The notes under the pieces are model-generated. The model had not been told where the DNA came from and searched no databases. It saw only the letters and a list, made by a program, of their open reading frames with translations. From Agrobacterium albertimagni AOL15 (lineage in GTDB: Bacteria > Pseudomonadota > Alphaproteobacteria > Rhizobiales > Rhizobiaceae), in NCBI RefSeq assembly GCF_000300855.1, contig NZ_ALJF01000019.1, positions 62,001-126,000 of the forward strand: DNA of 64,000 nt. Direction: 5' to 3'. The position numbers and the translations under genes are program-made. Positions within the stretch are counted from its first letter, which is position 1. Each line of letters opens with the position of its first letter. Of the stretch, positions 16,887 to 25,961 are shown in pieces.

Positions 16887-18791
16887 CTATTGCATCATCC
16901 ACATCTGCTGGGTTCCGCCCAGCCCGATGCCGCGCGTGATATCGTCCTCGATCAAGCCGTCGCGCATGTTCTTGAAGTTGTTCTTCGCAATCGAGATCGC
17001 CGGAGATTCGCCGACAATCCCGATGACCCAACCCTGCTTGACGAAGGTTCCGATCAGCTCGTTCAGAGCCGCATCCGCAGCTTCACGGTTCGGAGCCTTG
17101 GCAGCGGCATCCCAGCTGGTGAACACCTTTCGGATCGGATGGTCTGCTGGGGGCTCGATGCCGGAGGCGCCCTTGGTCGAATACCAGATGTAATACTGAT
17201 GGGCGTAGGAATCATTGCCCATCATGATGCGCGGATCGGCTGCCACGACAGAAAGTCGGTCGAAGGGATACCACTGCATCTGGAAATCGTTGTTGTCGCG
17301 GCTCGAATCCCACTGGGTACGGTCGATCAGGCGCGGCAGCAGTTCGATCCCGATCTGCCTGTAATTGTCGGCGACGATTTCCATGGTCTTCGGGCCATTG
17401 GCATGCTGCATTTCGACCACGATGGACAGACGCCTGCCGTCGGGCCGAAGACGGAAACCGTCGCCGTCCATCTTGTCGAGACCGATGCCATCGAGCAGTT
17501 CATTCGCCTTGTCCGGATCGAACTCGGCCCAGTGGGTTTCAAGCTCTTCGCTGAAGTTCGGCGAACCGGTCACCGGCGAGGCCTGGCGCGGCTCGGCGAG
17601 ACCGGTGAAGACAAGCTCGTTGATCGTCTCGCGGTCGATCGCGATGCTCAACGCCTGACGGAAGTCAGCGTTTTCGTAGAGACCGCGCAGGACCTCGTCC
17701 TTGACATTGAGGTTCGGCACCAGCGACCACGTCTGCGCCTGGTTCCAGCGATAGACCTTGTAGTCGCCCTTGGTCTCGTTTTCCTTGTAGAAAGTGTAGT
17801 CCTGCGGCTCGACATAGCGCATCTGCATGTCGATCTGCCCCTGCACGATCATCAGGTTGAAGGCCTCCTGCTCACTGAACAGGCGGTGCGAGATGCGGTC
17901 GATATAGGGCAGCTGATTGCCGGCCTGATCCACCGCGTAGTAGTAGGGGTTGCGCACCATCGTGACCACTTCCGCCGGGGCGGGCGTCTCGATCTTCCAG
18001 GCGGTGACGACCGGCAGGTCAGGGTTCTGCCACCAGGCGGTCGCCGCCCCCTTGGAGCCCCAGAGGTCCTGCCATTTCTCCACGCCAAACTTCCGAACGG
18101 CCGCCTGAAGCTCGTCTTCCGACGCGTGTTTGTTGTTGAACTGCTTCAGATAGTGCTTCGGGAAGATGAAGCTCGGACGATCAAGGCTCGGCTCTCCGGT
18201 CGAATCCTTCGCCAGAATTTCGAGGAAATAGACATAGGGATCCTTGAAGCTGACCTTGAAAGTCCGGTCGTCCACGACATCAAGCTTCATCGGTTCGCCG
18301 CCCGGCGCAAGCGTCTGGTCGATGGAGGCGAGCAGATCCTTGTTCAGAAAGACGTCATTGTACCAGAACTCGACGTCCTCGGTCGTCACCGGATGACCAT
18401 CGGACCATTTCAGCCCCTTCAGGAGGGTGAAGGTAAAGGTACGGGAATCTTCGCTGACGGAGTAGGATTCCACATAGCCTGGTACCAGCGACAGCTGGCC
18501 GTCCGGTCCCTGCGACCACTTGACGACGCGTTCTTCCATCAGCTTGGTCGGGCCCCAGCGGTCGCCCGGCCCCTTGTAGGCGCGCTGCCAGTTGCCGCCA
18601 TACTGGCCGACTTCGACGGCATTGACCACGGTCGGCGTCTCCGGAAGGCGCTGTTCGACCGGCGGCAGCGTGCCTGCCTTGACCTGCTCCTGAAGCATCG
18701 GCGCCTCGTTGAAGGCCCAAGCCGAACCGGCCAGGCAGCAGCTCATCAGCAGCGAGACCATTGTCTTTGAAATTTTTTCATTACGCATCAT
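16887..18791 (-). CDS. Periplasmic solute-binding protein, family 5 (Dpp/Opp type), probable oligosaccharide binder
   Basis: A 634-residue exported binding protein. MMRNEKISKTMVSLLMSCC and the following AGSAWA form a Sec signal peptide with cleavage probable after AWA. The family-5 core shows the hallmark TFTLLKGLKWSDGHPVTTED early on. It is about 100 residues longer than DppA, as in the long binding proteins that accompany glycosidase operons. The start at 18791 has GGGAGG 5 bp upstream (a second ATG lies at 18788). It heads the transporter genes and lies downstream of the LacI gene, with operator-like palindromes in the 120 bp between. I infer an oligosaccharide ligand from the glycosidases on both sides. 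Confidence 0.9.
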   Translation of the reverse strand: MMRNEKISKTMVSLLMSCCLAGSAWAFNEAPMLQEQVKAGTLPPVEQRLPETPTVVNAVEVGQYGGNWQRAYKGPGDRWGPTKLMEERVVKWSQGPDGQLSLVPGYVESYSVSEDSRTFTFTLLKGLKWSDGHPVTTEDVEFWYNDVFLNKDLLASIDQTLAPGGEPMKLDVVDDRTFKVSFKDPYVYFLEILAKDSTGEPSLDRPSFIFPKHYLKQFNNKHASEDELQAAVRKFGVEKWQDLWGSKGAATAWWQNPDLPVVTAWKIETPAPAEVVTMVRNPYYYAVDQAGNQLPYIDRISHRLFSEQEAFNLMIVQGQIDMQMRYVEPQDYTFYKENETKGDYKVYRWNQAQTWSLVPNLNVKDEVLRGLYENADFRQALSIAIDRETINELVFTGLAEPRQASPVTGSPNFSEELETHWAEFDPDKANELLDGIGLDKMDGDGFRLRPDGRRLSIVVEMQHANGPKTMEIVADNYRQIGIELLPRLIDRTQWDSSRDNNDFQMQWYPFDRLSVVAADPRIMMGNDSYAHQYYIWYSTKGASGIEPPADHPIRKVFTSWDAAAKAPNREAADAALNELIGTFVKQGWVIGIVGESPAISIAKNNFKNMRDGLIEDDITRGIGLGGTQQMWMMQ

Positions 18792-18807
18792 CGTATCCTC
18801 CCAGATA

Positions 18808-18823
18808 GCGAAAATAATTTCGC
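18808..18823. promoter_or_regulatory. Palindrome just upstream of the binding-protein gene
   Basis: GCGAAA and TTTCGC flank ATAA, 17 bp upstream of the binding-protein start and next to its ribosome binding site. It is placed to act as a repressor site for an internal promoter. Confidence 0.45.
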
Positions 18824-18886
18824 GCATTTTCCCGTCAATGCCTGCGATTTCGAAAGGTTTATACAGCAAAAAGGCAAAATCAAGAT

Positions 18887-18902
18887 AAAAATATTTTCAT
18901 TT
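18887..18902 (-). promoter_or_regulatory. Candidate LacI operator, copy 1 (internal promoter)
   Basis: Read on the minus strand this is AAATGAAAATATTTTT, centred on the palindrome AAAATATTTT, 96 bp upstream of the binding-protein start. The identical 16-mer occurs at 25749-25764, about 105 bp upstream of the first gene of the same operon. The LacI protein encoded at 18912-19955 is the obvious candidate to bind both. Confidence 0.55.
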
Positions 18903-18911
18903 ATACTTGGG

Positions 18912-19955
18912 TTAGATAGCCTTGGCGCTGTCGCGCTCTATGAGTTTGCAGCCAAGTTCGATGCGGCAGGGCGGGTGGTCTGGGCCGAAGACTGAAAGTC
19001 TGTTTTCAAGCGCCTGGAGTGCCAATACGGCCATTTCCTGCAGAGGCACACGCACGGTGGTGAGCGGCGGTCGCGTAAGGTCGCCCAATGCCACGCCGTC
19101 GAACCCCACCACGGTGACATCCTCGGGCACTCTCACACCATGGGCTTGGAGAGCGGCAAGCGCGCCCACTGCGAGGTTGTCGGAGGCGCAGAAAATCGCC
19201 GTGGCACCCTTCAGCCCGTCCTTCTCTTTCAACAGGGACGCTATAGCTGCTTCACCATCACCGGGATTGTAGCCTTGGGCGATGTGGACCCGGCCGAGAT
19301 CGACTGGCAGTTGCCGTTCTCGATAGGCATCGAGGAAACCATCGACACGTCGGGTGATCGTCCCGCGACCGCGCCAAGTCAAATGCAGGATGTTCCGGTG
19401 CCCCCGCGACAGCAGCCACTCTGTGGCAAGCCTTGCCGCATAGCGGTTTCCGGGCGTGACCGTGTCGACCGACATCGACGGATCTTCCCCGTTGAGCAGC
19501 ACCACCGCGATCCCCGAGGAGGCGAGCGCGCGCAGCAGTTTCGGATTGTCGTCATAGACGAGAATGATGCCATCGGCATAGACCGCCTTGGCTCCCTCGA
19601 TAATCTCCTGCGCATTGAGCGCATCCCCGCCCGAATGTGCAACGACCCTGACACCACGCCGCTCGCACTCCCGGGTAAGCGCCGTAAGCAGGGTCCAGGA
19701 AAAGAGATTGGTGTCGACATGCGGCACGTTGCCGGGCGGCACCGCCAGATAGATGGTCGACAGTGAGGCGATCGAGCCCTTCTGCTGCCGCTTTGCGAGA
19801 TACCCTAGGCGTCTTGCCGCCTCCAGCACCCGGCTTCGAACCTCCGGAGAAATAGATGCCGTACCGTTTAGGACGTGCGAGACAGTGCTGAGAGCCACCC
19901 CGGCCTCGCGCGACACATCCTTGATTCCGACTTTCGGCCTGTCTGTCGTGTCCAT
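18912..19955 (-). CDS. LacI-family transcriptional regulator of the glycan operon
   Basis: A repressor of 347 residues. The N-terminal helix-turn-helix and hinge (VGIKDVSREAGVALSTVSHVLNG) are typical, followed by a periplasmic-binding-protein-like sensor domain (about 65-340) with CASDNLAVGALAAL and VVGFDGVALGDLTRPPLTTV. The start at 19955 has GAGG 8 bp upstream and sits just after the PHP gene stop; a longer frame reads back into that gene and is not coding. It lies inside the operon between the enzymes and the transporter. It probably senses an imported sugar and acts on the paired AT-rich palindromes at 18887 and 25749. Confidence 0.92.
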   Translation of the reverse strand: MDTTDRPKVGIKDVSREAGVALSTVSHVLNGTASISPEVRSRVLEAARRLGYLAKRQQKGSIASLSTIYLAVPPGNVPHVDTNLFSWTLLTALTRECERRGVRVVAHSGGDALNAQEIIEGAKAVYADGIILVYDDNPKLLRALASSGIAVVLLNGEDPSMSVDTVTPGNRYAARLATEWLLSRGHRNILHLTWRGRGTITRRVDGFLDAYRERQLPVDLGRVHIAQGYNPGDGEAAIASLLKEKDGLKGATAIFCASDNLAVGALAALQAHGVRVPEDVTVVGFDGVALGDLTRPPLTTVRVPLQEMAVLALQALENRLSVFGPDHPPCRIELGCKLIERDSAKAI

Positions 19956-19965
19956 GGCTTGAGCC

Positions 19966-21198
19966 TCATTCGGCGTAGAAGGGATTGGTGAACAGGCGCG
20001 CCTCGTCGCCATGCCACACCTCGAACCGCAGGAAGCGGCTGGAAAACTTGATCTCCGTGGCGAACTGGCTGGTCTCCGGCCGGATCGTATCTCGATACCC
20101 GGCTTCGTCGACCACCCGAATTTCGTCGCCATTGGCCAATCCGCCAAAGGAGATCGCAATTGTCGTGCCCGATGCGACACGGGCACCAAAGTCCGGATGC
20201 TCCGCCTCGACAGGCTCGGCCGTCAGATCATGCGGAGAGAAGGATACGACATTCCGGCCAGCCCGCACCGCTGCCAGGATATCGCCGATCGAACTTCCGG
20301 TGACCCTCAGGCGATTGCTCGGATGACCATGACGGCGGCGGTTCTTCAGATGGAAGTCGCTGCCGCCTGTGATCGGGATCTGGCGACCCATCACCAGAAG
20401 CTCCTGCCAGAAGGCCAGCGCCTGCGCATTCATCGGCGTCCACAGCCCGTTCCAGATCTCCAGAGCATCGAATGGCCCGTCAAAACCAGATTGCCATTTG
20501 CCGCCAGCGGAGTTCTGGAAGGGATGGTTGATGACGATCGTTGCGCCGTTTGACCGCGCCTCGACCATGCGGTCGACCACCTCATGCGGTCCACGGCAGC
20601 GCCAGTCCGCAACAGGCTGCGCCAGACCGAGGAAGTTGCTGTGGCCCCAGAAGGAAGTGAGCTCCATGGCGGGGATGACGAGGATACCGGGATCGTCGGG
20701 GCGGATCGTGTTCTGCGAAATGGTGTTGTGATCGGTGATGGCAAGGAAATCCAACCGGCCGGAACGCGCCCGGTGAATGGCATCGAGAACCGTCACCCCA
20801 CCATCGGAATGTTCCGAATGACTGTGCAGCTCCCCGACCAGCCAGCGTTGCCGCTTGCGGATCAGACGGATCTTCAGATCGACCTTGCAGGCCGGGCCAA
20901 TCTTGACGATCCCGAGCACGACATGCCAGGCGCCCGAAAGAGGCCCGCAATCATAACCTGGCGTCGCGCGATCCTCCTCGATCGTGATGAAGCCACGCTC
21001 CGACCCGCTCCAGCCGCGCATGCGGCCATTCCGGGCGACCCCAAGGTCGATGACGCTGCCGCCGCCGCCGAAAGGAAAGTGATAGGCAACTTCGATGCGC
21101 TCGATATCCGACCCGACCTCGAAGGGGATCTCGACGAAGGACTTCTCCCCCTCCGGAAAGTTGTCGATGGTGACGTTGATTTCCTGGTCGACGCTCAC
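19966..21198 (-). CDS. PHP-domain metallohydrolase (CehA/McbA-like)
   Basis: A 410-residue protein with a beta-rich N-terminal region (1-115) and a PHP-type metal-dependent hydrolase domain (about 120-330). GELHSHSEHSDGG supplies H125, H127, H130 and D132, and AITDHN supplies D156 and H157, the usual metal ligands. The family includes phosphoesterases and carboxylesterase-like CehA proteins. There is no signal peptide. The start is a GTG at 21198, overlapping the mannosidase stop by 4 bp with GGAGG upstream, so the two are translationally coupled. Its role in glycan breakdown is unknown; it may remove an ester or phosphodiester decoration from the imported sugar. Confidence 0.82.
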   Translation of the reverse strand: MSVDQEINVTIDNFPEGEKSFVEIPFEVGSDIERIEVAYHFPFGGGGSVIDLGVARNGRMRGWSGSERGFITIEEDRATPGYDCGPLSGAWHVVLGIVKIGPACKVDLKIRLIRKRQRWLVGELHSHSEHSDGGVTVLDAIHRARSGRLDFLAITDHNTISQNTIRPDDPGILVIPAMELTSFWGHSNFLGLAQPVADWRCRGPHEVVDRMVEARSNGATIVINHPFQNSAGGKWQSGFDGPFDALEIWNGLWTPMNAQALAFWQELLVMGRQIPITGGSDFHLKNRRRHGHPSNRLRVTGSSIGDILAAVRAGRNVVSFSPHDLTAEPVEAEHPDFGARVASGTTIAISFGGLANGDEIRVVDEAGYRDTIRPETSQFATEIKFSSRFLRFEVWHGDEARLFTNPFYAE

Positions 21199-24100
21199 CC
21201 GGCACTCCTCCCCAATTTCAGGCTGATGATTTCGAAGGGCTTGAAGCTGAGGCGCAATGTTCCCTGCTCGATGATGAGCGCTTCGACGACCTCTTCGAGC
21301 AGATCGACCACCGCGACGTCGATGATGTCGGGCGCAAGTTCGATCTTGCCCGCGCGATGCCGCCCTGTCGTCTCCCAGAGACGCACGATCACACCGGCAC
21401 CATCCTCCGCCGCTTTCACGGCTTCGACGGCAATGCCATCCGTCGAAACAGCGAGCAGAGAGACTGGGGCGGTCAGTCCAGCACGGTTCACGTCCGATCC
21501 ACCCTCGACGATCCGAAGCGGCATGTTGAAGTCTTCCGCCGCGCGATGCACCGCATCCTTGTCGCCGCCATGCACCATCAGGGAATAGCGGAAGCGATGT
21601 TCGCCCTGATCGGCCTCCGGCCAGGGATAGGTCGGGGACCGCAGGAGCGTCAGCCGGATATCCGTTCCCCGCGCGTCGTAGCCGTACTTGCTGTCATTGA
21701 GGAAAGCGACGCCGAAATCAGGTTCGGTCACATCGACCCAGCGCTGCATGACGCATTCGAAACGCGCCTTGTCCCACGACGTGTTGCGATGGGTCGCGCG
21801 GCGTACGTGACCGAACTGGATCTCCGCATCGACGGCAGCGGCATGGAGATCGAGCGGAAACGCCGCCTTCACCAACGTGTTGTGCTCATGCCAGTCTACG
21901 AAGGTGTCGAACTCGATCTGACGGGCATTGGCCTGCAGTGAGACGACCTGCACAATGCGGGAATTCTCGTAGCGCCATTCGAACCGGATCGCGGCCCGCA
22001 GCGGACCCTGTTCGACCACCTCGACACCTACGACATCATCGATCTCGAAGACCTGGTCTTCGAAGTCGGAGTCGATGTCCCAGGCATCATATTCGGCGGG
22101 ACGGTCTCGAAATGCCTGCAGACGATTCCCCTTGGCGTCCGGCTTGAGGATCACACGGCCGCTAACCCGGTCGAGCAAACGCTCGATCCGGCCTGCACCG
22201 TCGAACAGAACCTCTAGATGGCGATTTGCCAGGCGGCGCTCCGAGACCTCCAGCGCCTCGCTATCAGTCGGCGCCACACACAAGCCGTTAAACGGCATGA
22301 TCGAGAGCGGGCCAACGGGATCAAGCCAGACGGCATATTCTCTCACGCCATCGGCCCGCACCACGATCTGCTGTACCTCCCCTTGGAGACGGGGTGATGT
22401 GAGCAACCCACCACGATGACGCCCGGTGGCGTTGAGCACACCCTGGTCGACATCTAGCATCGAGGCCAATTCGCCGGCCAGCGCTTCCGCCTCGTTGAAG
22501 AACGTCTCGTAGTCCCGGTCGCTGTCTTCATAGACCGCACCGATCGAGGAACCCGGCAGGATGTCGTGGAACTGGTTAAGCATCACGATATCCCAGAGCC
22601 GCCGCAGCCGCGCATGCGGATAGGCATGACCGCTCGACCTTGTCGCGAGGACCGCCATCAGCTCGAGTTCGCGAAGAGCGATTTCCGCCAGTCGGTTGAA
22701 GCGCTTGTTCTTGGCGACGGAGGTCAGCGTGCCCCGGTGGAACTCCAGATAGAACTCGCCGACCCAGGTCGGATAGCGCTGCGGGTTCGCCTTCATCTCG
22801 GCGATCAGCCGCTCGAAAAAGGGCCGCATCGCCCCATGCTCGACCTTCGGACAGCCGGGAATGCCGCGCTCCATCCGCCGGATATTGTGCAGCATCTCGC
22901 GCGTCGGCCCGCCGCCGCCATCGCCATGGCCGTAGACGAGGAAAAGCTCGCCGCCGATGCGCTGCTGACCGTAGCGCTTCCATGTCCCCATGACATGTGT
23001 CGGCTTCAGGTTCGGGCAGTAGGTCGTCCCGATGCTCTTGGTGTCATAGGGCTGCGTGGTGAGGAAATAAGCGACGACCTGACTTCCGTCGATGCCCTGC
23101 CAGAAGAGCTTTTCCTCCGGCATGCGATTTGTATCGTTCCAGGAAAGCTTGTGGGTGACGAAGCTGTCGAGCCCGGATTTGGCCATCAGCTGCGGCAAGG
23201 CTGCCGTATAGCCGAAGGTATCCGGCAGCCAGACCATGCGTGGCCGGATACCGAAGGTCTCCTGGTGATACCGCACACCATAGAGAATGTGCCGGACCAG
23301 CGCCTCGCCTCCGGCAATGTTGACGTCCGGCTCGAGCCACAAAGCGCCCTCGATTTCGAACCGCCCGGCCGAGAACTGACTGCGAATGCCATCCAAGAGT
23401 TCGGGATAGTCCTCCCGCAGATAGTCGAGCAGGACGCACTGATTGTACATGAAGCGGTAGTCGGGGAACTCGTCCATCAGCGAGAGCATGGTCGCCATGG
23501 AGCGCGCCATTTTCTGCCGCGTTTCGCGCACCCGCCAGAGCCAGGCGACATCGATATGGGTGTGCCCGGTGGCGACGACCACCGGCTTTATCTCAAAATC
23601 ACCGGCCTCGTAGATGGCCGCCGCAATTGCCCTCGCCTTTTCAAGCGATGTTGCAAACCGCTCCGGATTACCCGGCCGAAGGTCAATCACATCGACCGCC
23701 TGTTCCACCACCCGCAGAATGAAATGTCGTCGCGGATCGTTCTCGTCGAGCAGTCGCGCCACGTCGAGCGGCACGCGCAGATCATAGTAGACCTCTTCCA
23801 CATCAGGGTCATGGCGATGCAGCGTAACCCCGAATCCGATCTGGCGCCGATCCTCGATCGTGCCGGCCTCGATCAGGAGGTCATGGATCTGACCCGCAAC
23901 GGCATTCAGAGTGAGTGGGAATTCACGGTGGTTCGCATCGCCACCCTGGACGATCCGCCCATCGACCCGCACCAGGCACTGCGGATCGCTCCGTCCCATA
24001 ACATTGCCGAAGGCGGCCTCGATCCGGCCAAAGAGCCGGGCGCCCTCGACGCCTTCGGGCACGACCACCTGCCCGCCGAACCAGTAATAACCGTCCGGCT

Positions 24101-24278
24101 CGCCCCAGATGTGATCGCGTCCGACCGCCATCCAGTCCGATCTGTCGGAGCGAACCATCTCCGCCCGCTCACCGGATGCCGCCTGGCGATAGACCAGCGG
24201 CACCTGAACGCCGATCGGCTGAAAGATCTGCTCGGCGAGAACCGAGAGCAGCTTGTCGAGCTTGCGGATGGTCTTCAT
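21195..24278 (-). CDS. GH38 alpha-mannosidase
   Basis: A cytoplasmic enzyme of 1027 residues in glycoside hydrolase family 38. ATGHTHIDVAWLW gives the zinc ligands (H241, D243), and ALWLEPDVN gives the nucleophile D318. WLPDTFGYTAALPQL and QFHDILPGSSIG further on are family signatures, and the C-terminal half is the usual beta-sandwich region. The length fits bacterial class II mannosidases. It lacks a signal peptide, so it would act on imported oligosaccharides. The start at 24278 has GGGAGG upstream, 22 bp after the GH28-like gene. Alpha-mannosidase activity is known for the family; some members act on other manno-configured sugars, so specificity is open. Confidence 0.93.
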   Translation of the reverse strand: MKTIRKLDKLLSVLAEQIFQPIGVQVPLVYRQAASGERAEMVRSDRSDWMAVGRDHIWGEPDGYYWFGGQVVVPEGVEGARLFGRIEAAFGNVMGRSDPQCLVRVDGRIVQGGDANHREFPLTLNAVAGQIHDLLIEAGTIEDRRQIGFGVTLHRHDPDVEEVYYDLRVPLDVARLLDENDPRRHFILRVVEQAVDVIDLRPGNPERFATSLEKARAIAAAIYEAGDFEIKPVVVATGHTHIDVAWLWRVRETRQKMARSMATMLSLMDEFPDYRFMYNQCVLLDYLREDYPELLDGIRSQFSAGRFEIEGALWLEPDVNIAGGEALVRHILYGVRYHQETFGIRPRMVWLPDTFGYTAALPQLMAKSGLDSFVTHKLSWNDTNRMPEEKLFWQGIDGSQVVAYFLTTQPYDTKSIGTTYCPNLKPTHVMGTWKRYGQQRIGGELFLVYGHGDGGGGPTREMLHNIRRMERGIPGCPKVEHGAMRPFFERLIAEMKANPQRYPTWVGEFYLEFHRGTLTSVAKNKRFNRLAEIALRELELMAVLATRSSGHAYPHARLRRLWDIVMLNQFHDILPGSSIGAVYEDSDRDYETFFNEAEALAGELASMLDVDQGVLNATGRHRGGLLTSPRLQGEVQQIVVRADGVREYAVWLDPVGPLSIMPFNGLCVAPTDSEALEVSERRLANRHLEVLFDGAGRIERLLDRVSGRVILKPDAKGNRLQAFRDRPAEYDAWDIDSDFEDQVFEIDDVVGVEVVEQGPLRAAIRFEWRYENSRIVQVVSLQANARQIEFDTFVDWHEHNTLVKAAFPLDLHAAAVDAEIQFGHVRRATHRNTSWDKARFECVMQRWVDVTEPDFGVAFLNDSKYGYDARGTDIRLTLLRSPTYPWPEADQGEHRFRYSLMVHGGDKDAVHRAAEDFNMPLRIVEGGSDVNRAGLTAPVSLLAVSTDGIAVEAVKAAEDGAGVIVRLWETTGRHRAGKIELAPDIIDVAVVDLLEEVVEALIIEQGTLRLSFKPFEIISLKLGRSAG

Positions 24279-24300
24279 CGATATTCCTCCCGCAACGACA

Positions 24301-25644
24301 TCAGGACCAGACCGAAGTCTGATCTTGCAGGATCACAATAGGCTCTGGATGAAAGCCAGCCGGCACTGGGTCCGGACGGCTCACATGCACATCCTCCAGC
24401 AAGAGGTTTTCGACATTGGAGGCAAAGACGCCCGGCATACCGCCGGGATAGGGCACCAGACCAATCACCTTTCCATCCTCCCCCCGCACCCAAGCATTGG
24501 CTCGGCCGGCCGCATCCGGCGACGGCGCGAGATCGAACTTGGTCGGACGCACGTCGCAACGGCAGGCATTGAACCGGCCCGGCTGCTGGCGGATGTCGAC
24601 ACGGCGCAGCGTGACATTGCGGATCATGCCGGGTCGATCGGCATAGAGATTAATCGCCCCCTCCATCAGGCCATCGATATCCTCGAAGAGTACATTCTCG
24701 ATGATGCCAGCCGCCTGCGTTCCGCGGCGGTCGAGAGCCGTTGCCGTGATCGCTTCGCCCGAACCCCAGAAACCCTCCGGTGTTTCCCGGCATTCAAGTT
24801 TCAGTCGGCGGAAGGTCACGTTCGCGAGACGCCCTCCATCGCGCGAGAAGAGACCCAGCGCCCTGTTGCTGTGGGCGATTTCACAATCCTCGAAGAGGAT
24901 CTCGGTCATATCGGCAAAACTCTCGGTGCCGAGCTTGAGCGCGCAGCTCTCGCTGATGATCTTGCAGCCTCGAACGCGGATCTCACGGCACTCACCGATC
25001 GGCGCACCATCTCCACCTCGGCTTGTCTTCAGCACGACGCCGTCATCGGCCGTATCGATGACGCAGTCCGCGATCGAAACACGGCGGCAAGCATCCACCA
25101 CGACACCGTCGGTGTTCGGCATCTTGCGATCATTGATGATGCTGATCCCTTCGAGCACCACATCGTCGCTGTGGATCAGATGCACAGTCCACATGGCCGA
25201 GAGGCCGATTTTGATGCCTTCGATATGCACGTCCTTGCAGCGGTCGATGACCAAAGTTCTCGGCCGATGCCGCGACGGAATGTAGGTCCCCATCTCTTCC
25301 AGCAGGCCCTCGACATAGGCCTCACCGGGGGCCTCGATCGTTCCTGCGCCATGAATGCGGATCGATCGCGCATCCTGCGCGATGATCAGCGCGCGGTCGG
25401 AATCCTCGGCGATGACATCCACCGTATTCGACGCGTACCGGGTATAGTCGGGATCGAAGCGCAGTACGGCCCCCTCTTCCAGGCAGAGATCCGTGCCGCT
25501 GGGAAGGCGCAAGGGACCGCAGAGATAGACGCCCCTTGGCACATGCAAGACAAGGCCCTGTCGGGCCGCTGTGTCCAACGCTTGCTGCAGGGATTGCGCG
25601 CCTTGCGCCGAATCGACAATGAATATTTTTCTTTTCTTCGTCAC
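24301..25644 (-). CDS. GH28-like right-handed beta-helix protein (polygalacturonase-type)
   Basis: A 447-residue protein with the repeating short strands of a right-handed beta-helix and most GH28 signatures: NTDGVVVDAC (D179) and DTADDGVVLKTS (D200, D201), the acid pair of polygalacturonases. The GHG histidine motif expected next is absent; that segment reads SESCALKLGTES. There is no signal peptide, so it should act in the cytoplasm on imported oligosaccharides, as exo-acting rhamnogalacturonan or galacturonide hydrolases do. The start is a GTG at 25644 with GAGGAGAGG upstream. It is the first gene of the operon. It may be a GH28 variant with altered chemistry. Confidence 0.82.
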   Translation of the reverse strand: MTKKRKIFIVDSAQGAQSLQQALDTAARQGLVLHVPRGVYLCGPLRLPSGTDLCLEEGAVLRFDPDYTRYASNTVDVIAEDSDRALIIAQDARSIRIHGAGTIEAPGEAYVEGLLEEMGTYIPSRHRPRTLVIDRCKDVHIEGIKIGLSAMWTVHLIHSDDVVLEGISIINDRKMPNTDGVVVDACRRVSIADCVIDTADDGVVLKTSRGGDGAPIGECREIRVRGCKIISESCALKLGTESFADMTEILFEDCEIAHSNRALGLFSRDGGRLANVTFRRLKLECRETPEGFWGSGEAITATALDRRGTQAAGIIENVLFEDIDGLMEGAINLYADRPGMIRNVTLRRVDIRQQPGRFNACRCDVRPTKFDLAPSPDAAGRANAWVRGEDGKVIGLVPYPGGMPGVFASNVENLLLEDVHVSRPDPVPAGFHPEPIVILQDQTSVWS

Positions 25645-25748
25645 CGCAAGCCTCTCCTCAAAGGCGGCAAAATTCGGATTAAACCCTGAAAAATAGAGAC
25701 TCCGAATGGCATCACCTCCATATCAAACCGATTTTTAGCCCAAACACA

Positions 25749-25764
25749 AAATGAAAATATTTTT
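25749..25764 (+). promoter_or_regulatory. Candidate LacI operator, copy 2 (operon promoter)
   Basis: AAATGAAAATATTTTT, identical over 16 bases to the minus-strand site at 18887-18902, with the same palindromic core AAAATATTTT. It lies about 105 bp upstream of the GH28-like gene, in opposite orientation relative to transcription, as a symmetric operator allows. Confidence 0.55.
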
Positions 25765-25870
25765 TCAGAGAAGCTAGCTTCGATGCTGCCTGCCGCCTCG
25801 GATACGAACCGCAGACGCCGGGATCGATCTCCACCGAATGGCGGAAGCCATAAGCCGTGCGAGCACATTA

Positions 25871-25903
25871 AGGCATCGGCGCGAGCGGAATATGATGCTT
25901 TTC
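25871..25903 (+). promoter_or_regulatory. Shared regulatory element, creatininase copy
   Basis: A 33-bp element with inverted half-sites GCATC (25873-25877) and GATGC (25894-25898), followed by TTTTC. It aligns without gaps to 27801-27833, which lies upstream of the ABC binding-protein gene, and includes the identical word TGATGCTTTTC. It ends 58 bp before the creatininase start. The LysR regulator encoded between the two sets is the natural candidate to bind it. Confidence 0.65.
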
Positions 25904-25961
25904 GCACCCCGCGCTTTTGCCCTATCGAACGAGGTGAACAGAGACGCGAAGGCAGAGGACA

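Larger units (their letters stand above)
25645..25961. promoter_or_regulatory. Divergent promoter region between the glycan operon and the creatininase gene
   Basis: This 317-bp gap holds the outward promoters of two gene sets. The half near the glycan operon is AT-rich and contains the candidate LacI operator at 25749-25764. The half near the creatininase gene contains the element at 25871-25903 that recurs upstream of the ABC importer at 27910. Confidence 0.6.
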
